From the NCBI RefSeq assembly GCF_000620165.1, contig NZ_JHVN01000010.1:78016-142015 (forward strand): a stretch of 64,000 bases of DNA, written 5' to 3'. This stretch comes from Anoxybacillus tepidamans PS2. Its GTDB lineage: Bacteria; Bacillota; Bacilli; Bacillales; Anoxybacillaceae. The translations under genes and the position numbers were made by a program. A model generated the notes under the pieces. That model worked only from the letters and a program-made list of their open reading frames with translations, did not search any database and had not been told where the DNA came from. Below, in pieces: positions 63,871 through 64,000 of this stretch (positions within the stretch are counted from its first letter, which is position 1; every line of letters begins with the position of its first letter).

Positions 63871-64000
63871 TATTGATACTCGCGTTCTGATCCCGATCGT
63901 GATGGGTTCCACAAGATGGACATTCCCATTCACGAAGGTGGAGATTCTTCACGTCTTTGTGTTGGTAGCCACAGCACGAACAGAGTTGGGAAGAGGCAAA
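63836..64000 (-). mobile_element. tnpB: 3' end of an IS200/IS605-type tnpB gene
   Basis: The last 54 codons of a TnpB nuclease, cut by the window edge. The zinc-finger is visible: CSCC...[15 protein letters not shown], with the final catalytic Asp of the RuvC domain in DRDQNAS. The C-terminus is [12 protein letters not shown]. TnpB is an RNA-guided nuclease and ancestor of Cas12 that helps keep the element at its donor site. Nothing can be said of a tnpA gene beyond the window. The terminus of the element is at about 63725. Confidence 0.9.

Noticed and set aside
1..64000. CRISPR arrays, prophage genes, rRNA operons and replication origins
   Set aside because: No regularly spaced repeats, no phage structural or integrase genes, no rRNA sequence and no DnaA-box cluster were seen.

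Overview
The window comes from a Firmicute of the family Bacillaceae, most likely a thermophilic geobacillus-type organism (Geobacillus, Parageobacillus or Anoxybacillus). The evidence is AAGGAGG ribosome sites, sigma-A promoters, sporulation genes (YhcN/YlaJ lipoprotein, alpha/beta-type SASP), a NagR/NagB/NagA/NagP locus, a BmrC/BmrD transporter pair, uvsE, YqjH-like DNA polymerase IV, and an IS605-type tnpB at the right edge. Genus is inferred; no rRNA is present. Most genes lie on the minus strand. The content is chromosomal accessory and housekeeping, with no prophage and no CRISPR array.

Layout. 0-4 kb: DoxX protein behind an MhqR-like operator, sporulation lipoprotein, topoisomerase III. 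4-14 kb: SDR, DMT exporter, MDR reductase, acid phosphatase, YlmA-like ATPase, RocB-type peptidase, SASP, DUF2935 protein and a GNAT. The stretch from 5.1 to 13.4 kb is bracketed by two copies of a 60-bp palindromic repeat facing inward. 14.5-19.5 kb: GlcNAc operon nagA-nagB-nagR-nagP plus a SIS-domain protein, with a NagR operator. 19.6-24 kb: heterodimeric multidrug exporter BmrCD behind a leader with a short peptide gene and three tandem intrinsic terminators. 24-35 kb: hydrolase, exporters, two LysR regulators each divergent from a likely target, a sirtuin and small hypothetical genes. 34.9-43.5 kb: QueT, an APC permease, GNAT, nucleotidyltransferase, odhAB and a single tRNA-Gln. 43.6-50 kb: MerR-MFS pair, uvsE, DinB-fold protein, DMT exporter and a decayed phosphotransferase gene. 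50-59 kb: CMD protein, TPP enzyme, frameshifted GAF-PAS-GGDEF-EAL gene, dinB and a fatty-acid operon (acyl-CoA dehydrogenase, FabG-like reductase, two hot-dog hydratases) behind an 18-bp TetR-type palindrome. 59-64 kb: LysE exporter, a four-gene operon behind a sigma-W-type promoter, chrA, and the 3' end of tnpB with its omega-RNA.

Two loci deserve most attention. The first (59,990-62,493) encodes a soluble protein of unknown family, a lipoprotein ending in Gly-Gly, a glutathionylspermidine-synthase-like ATP-grasp ligase and a DUF350 membrane protein; the promoter has TGAAAC, 16 bp, CGTA. It looks like an envelope-stress module in which a ligase may modify a surface protein or a small amine. 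The second (23,382-23,960) is a compact transcription-attenuation leader for BmrCD. Several genes are visibly broken (FlaR-like kinase, NmrA-like reductase, phosphotransferase, c-di-GMP enzyme); each is described where it occurs.
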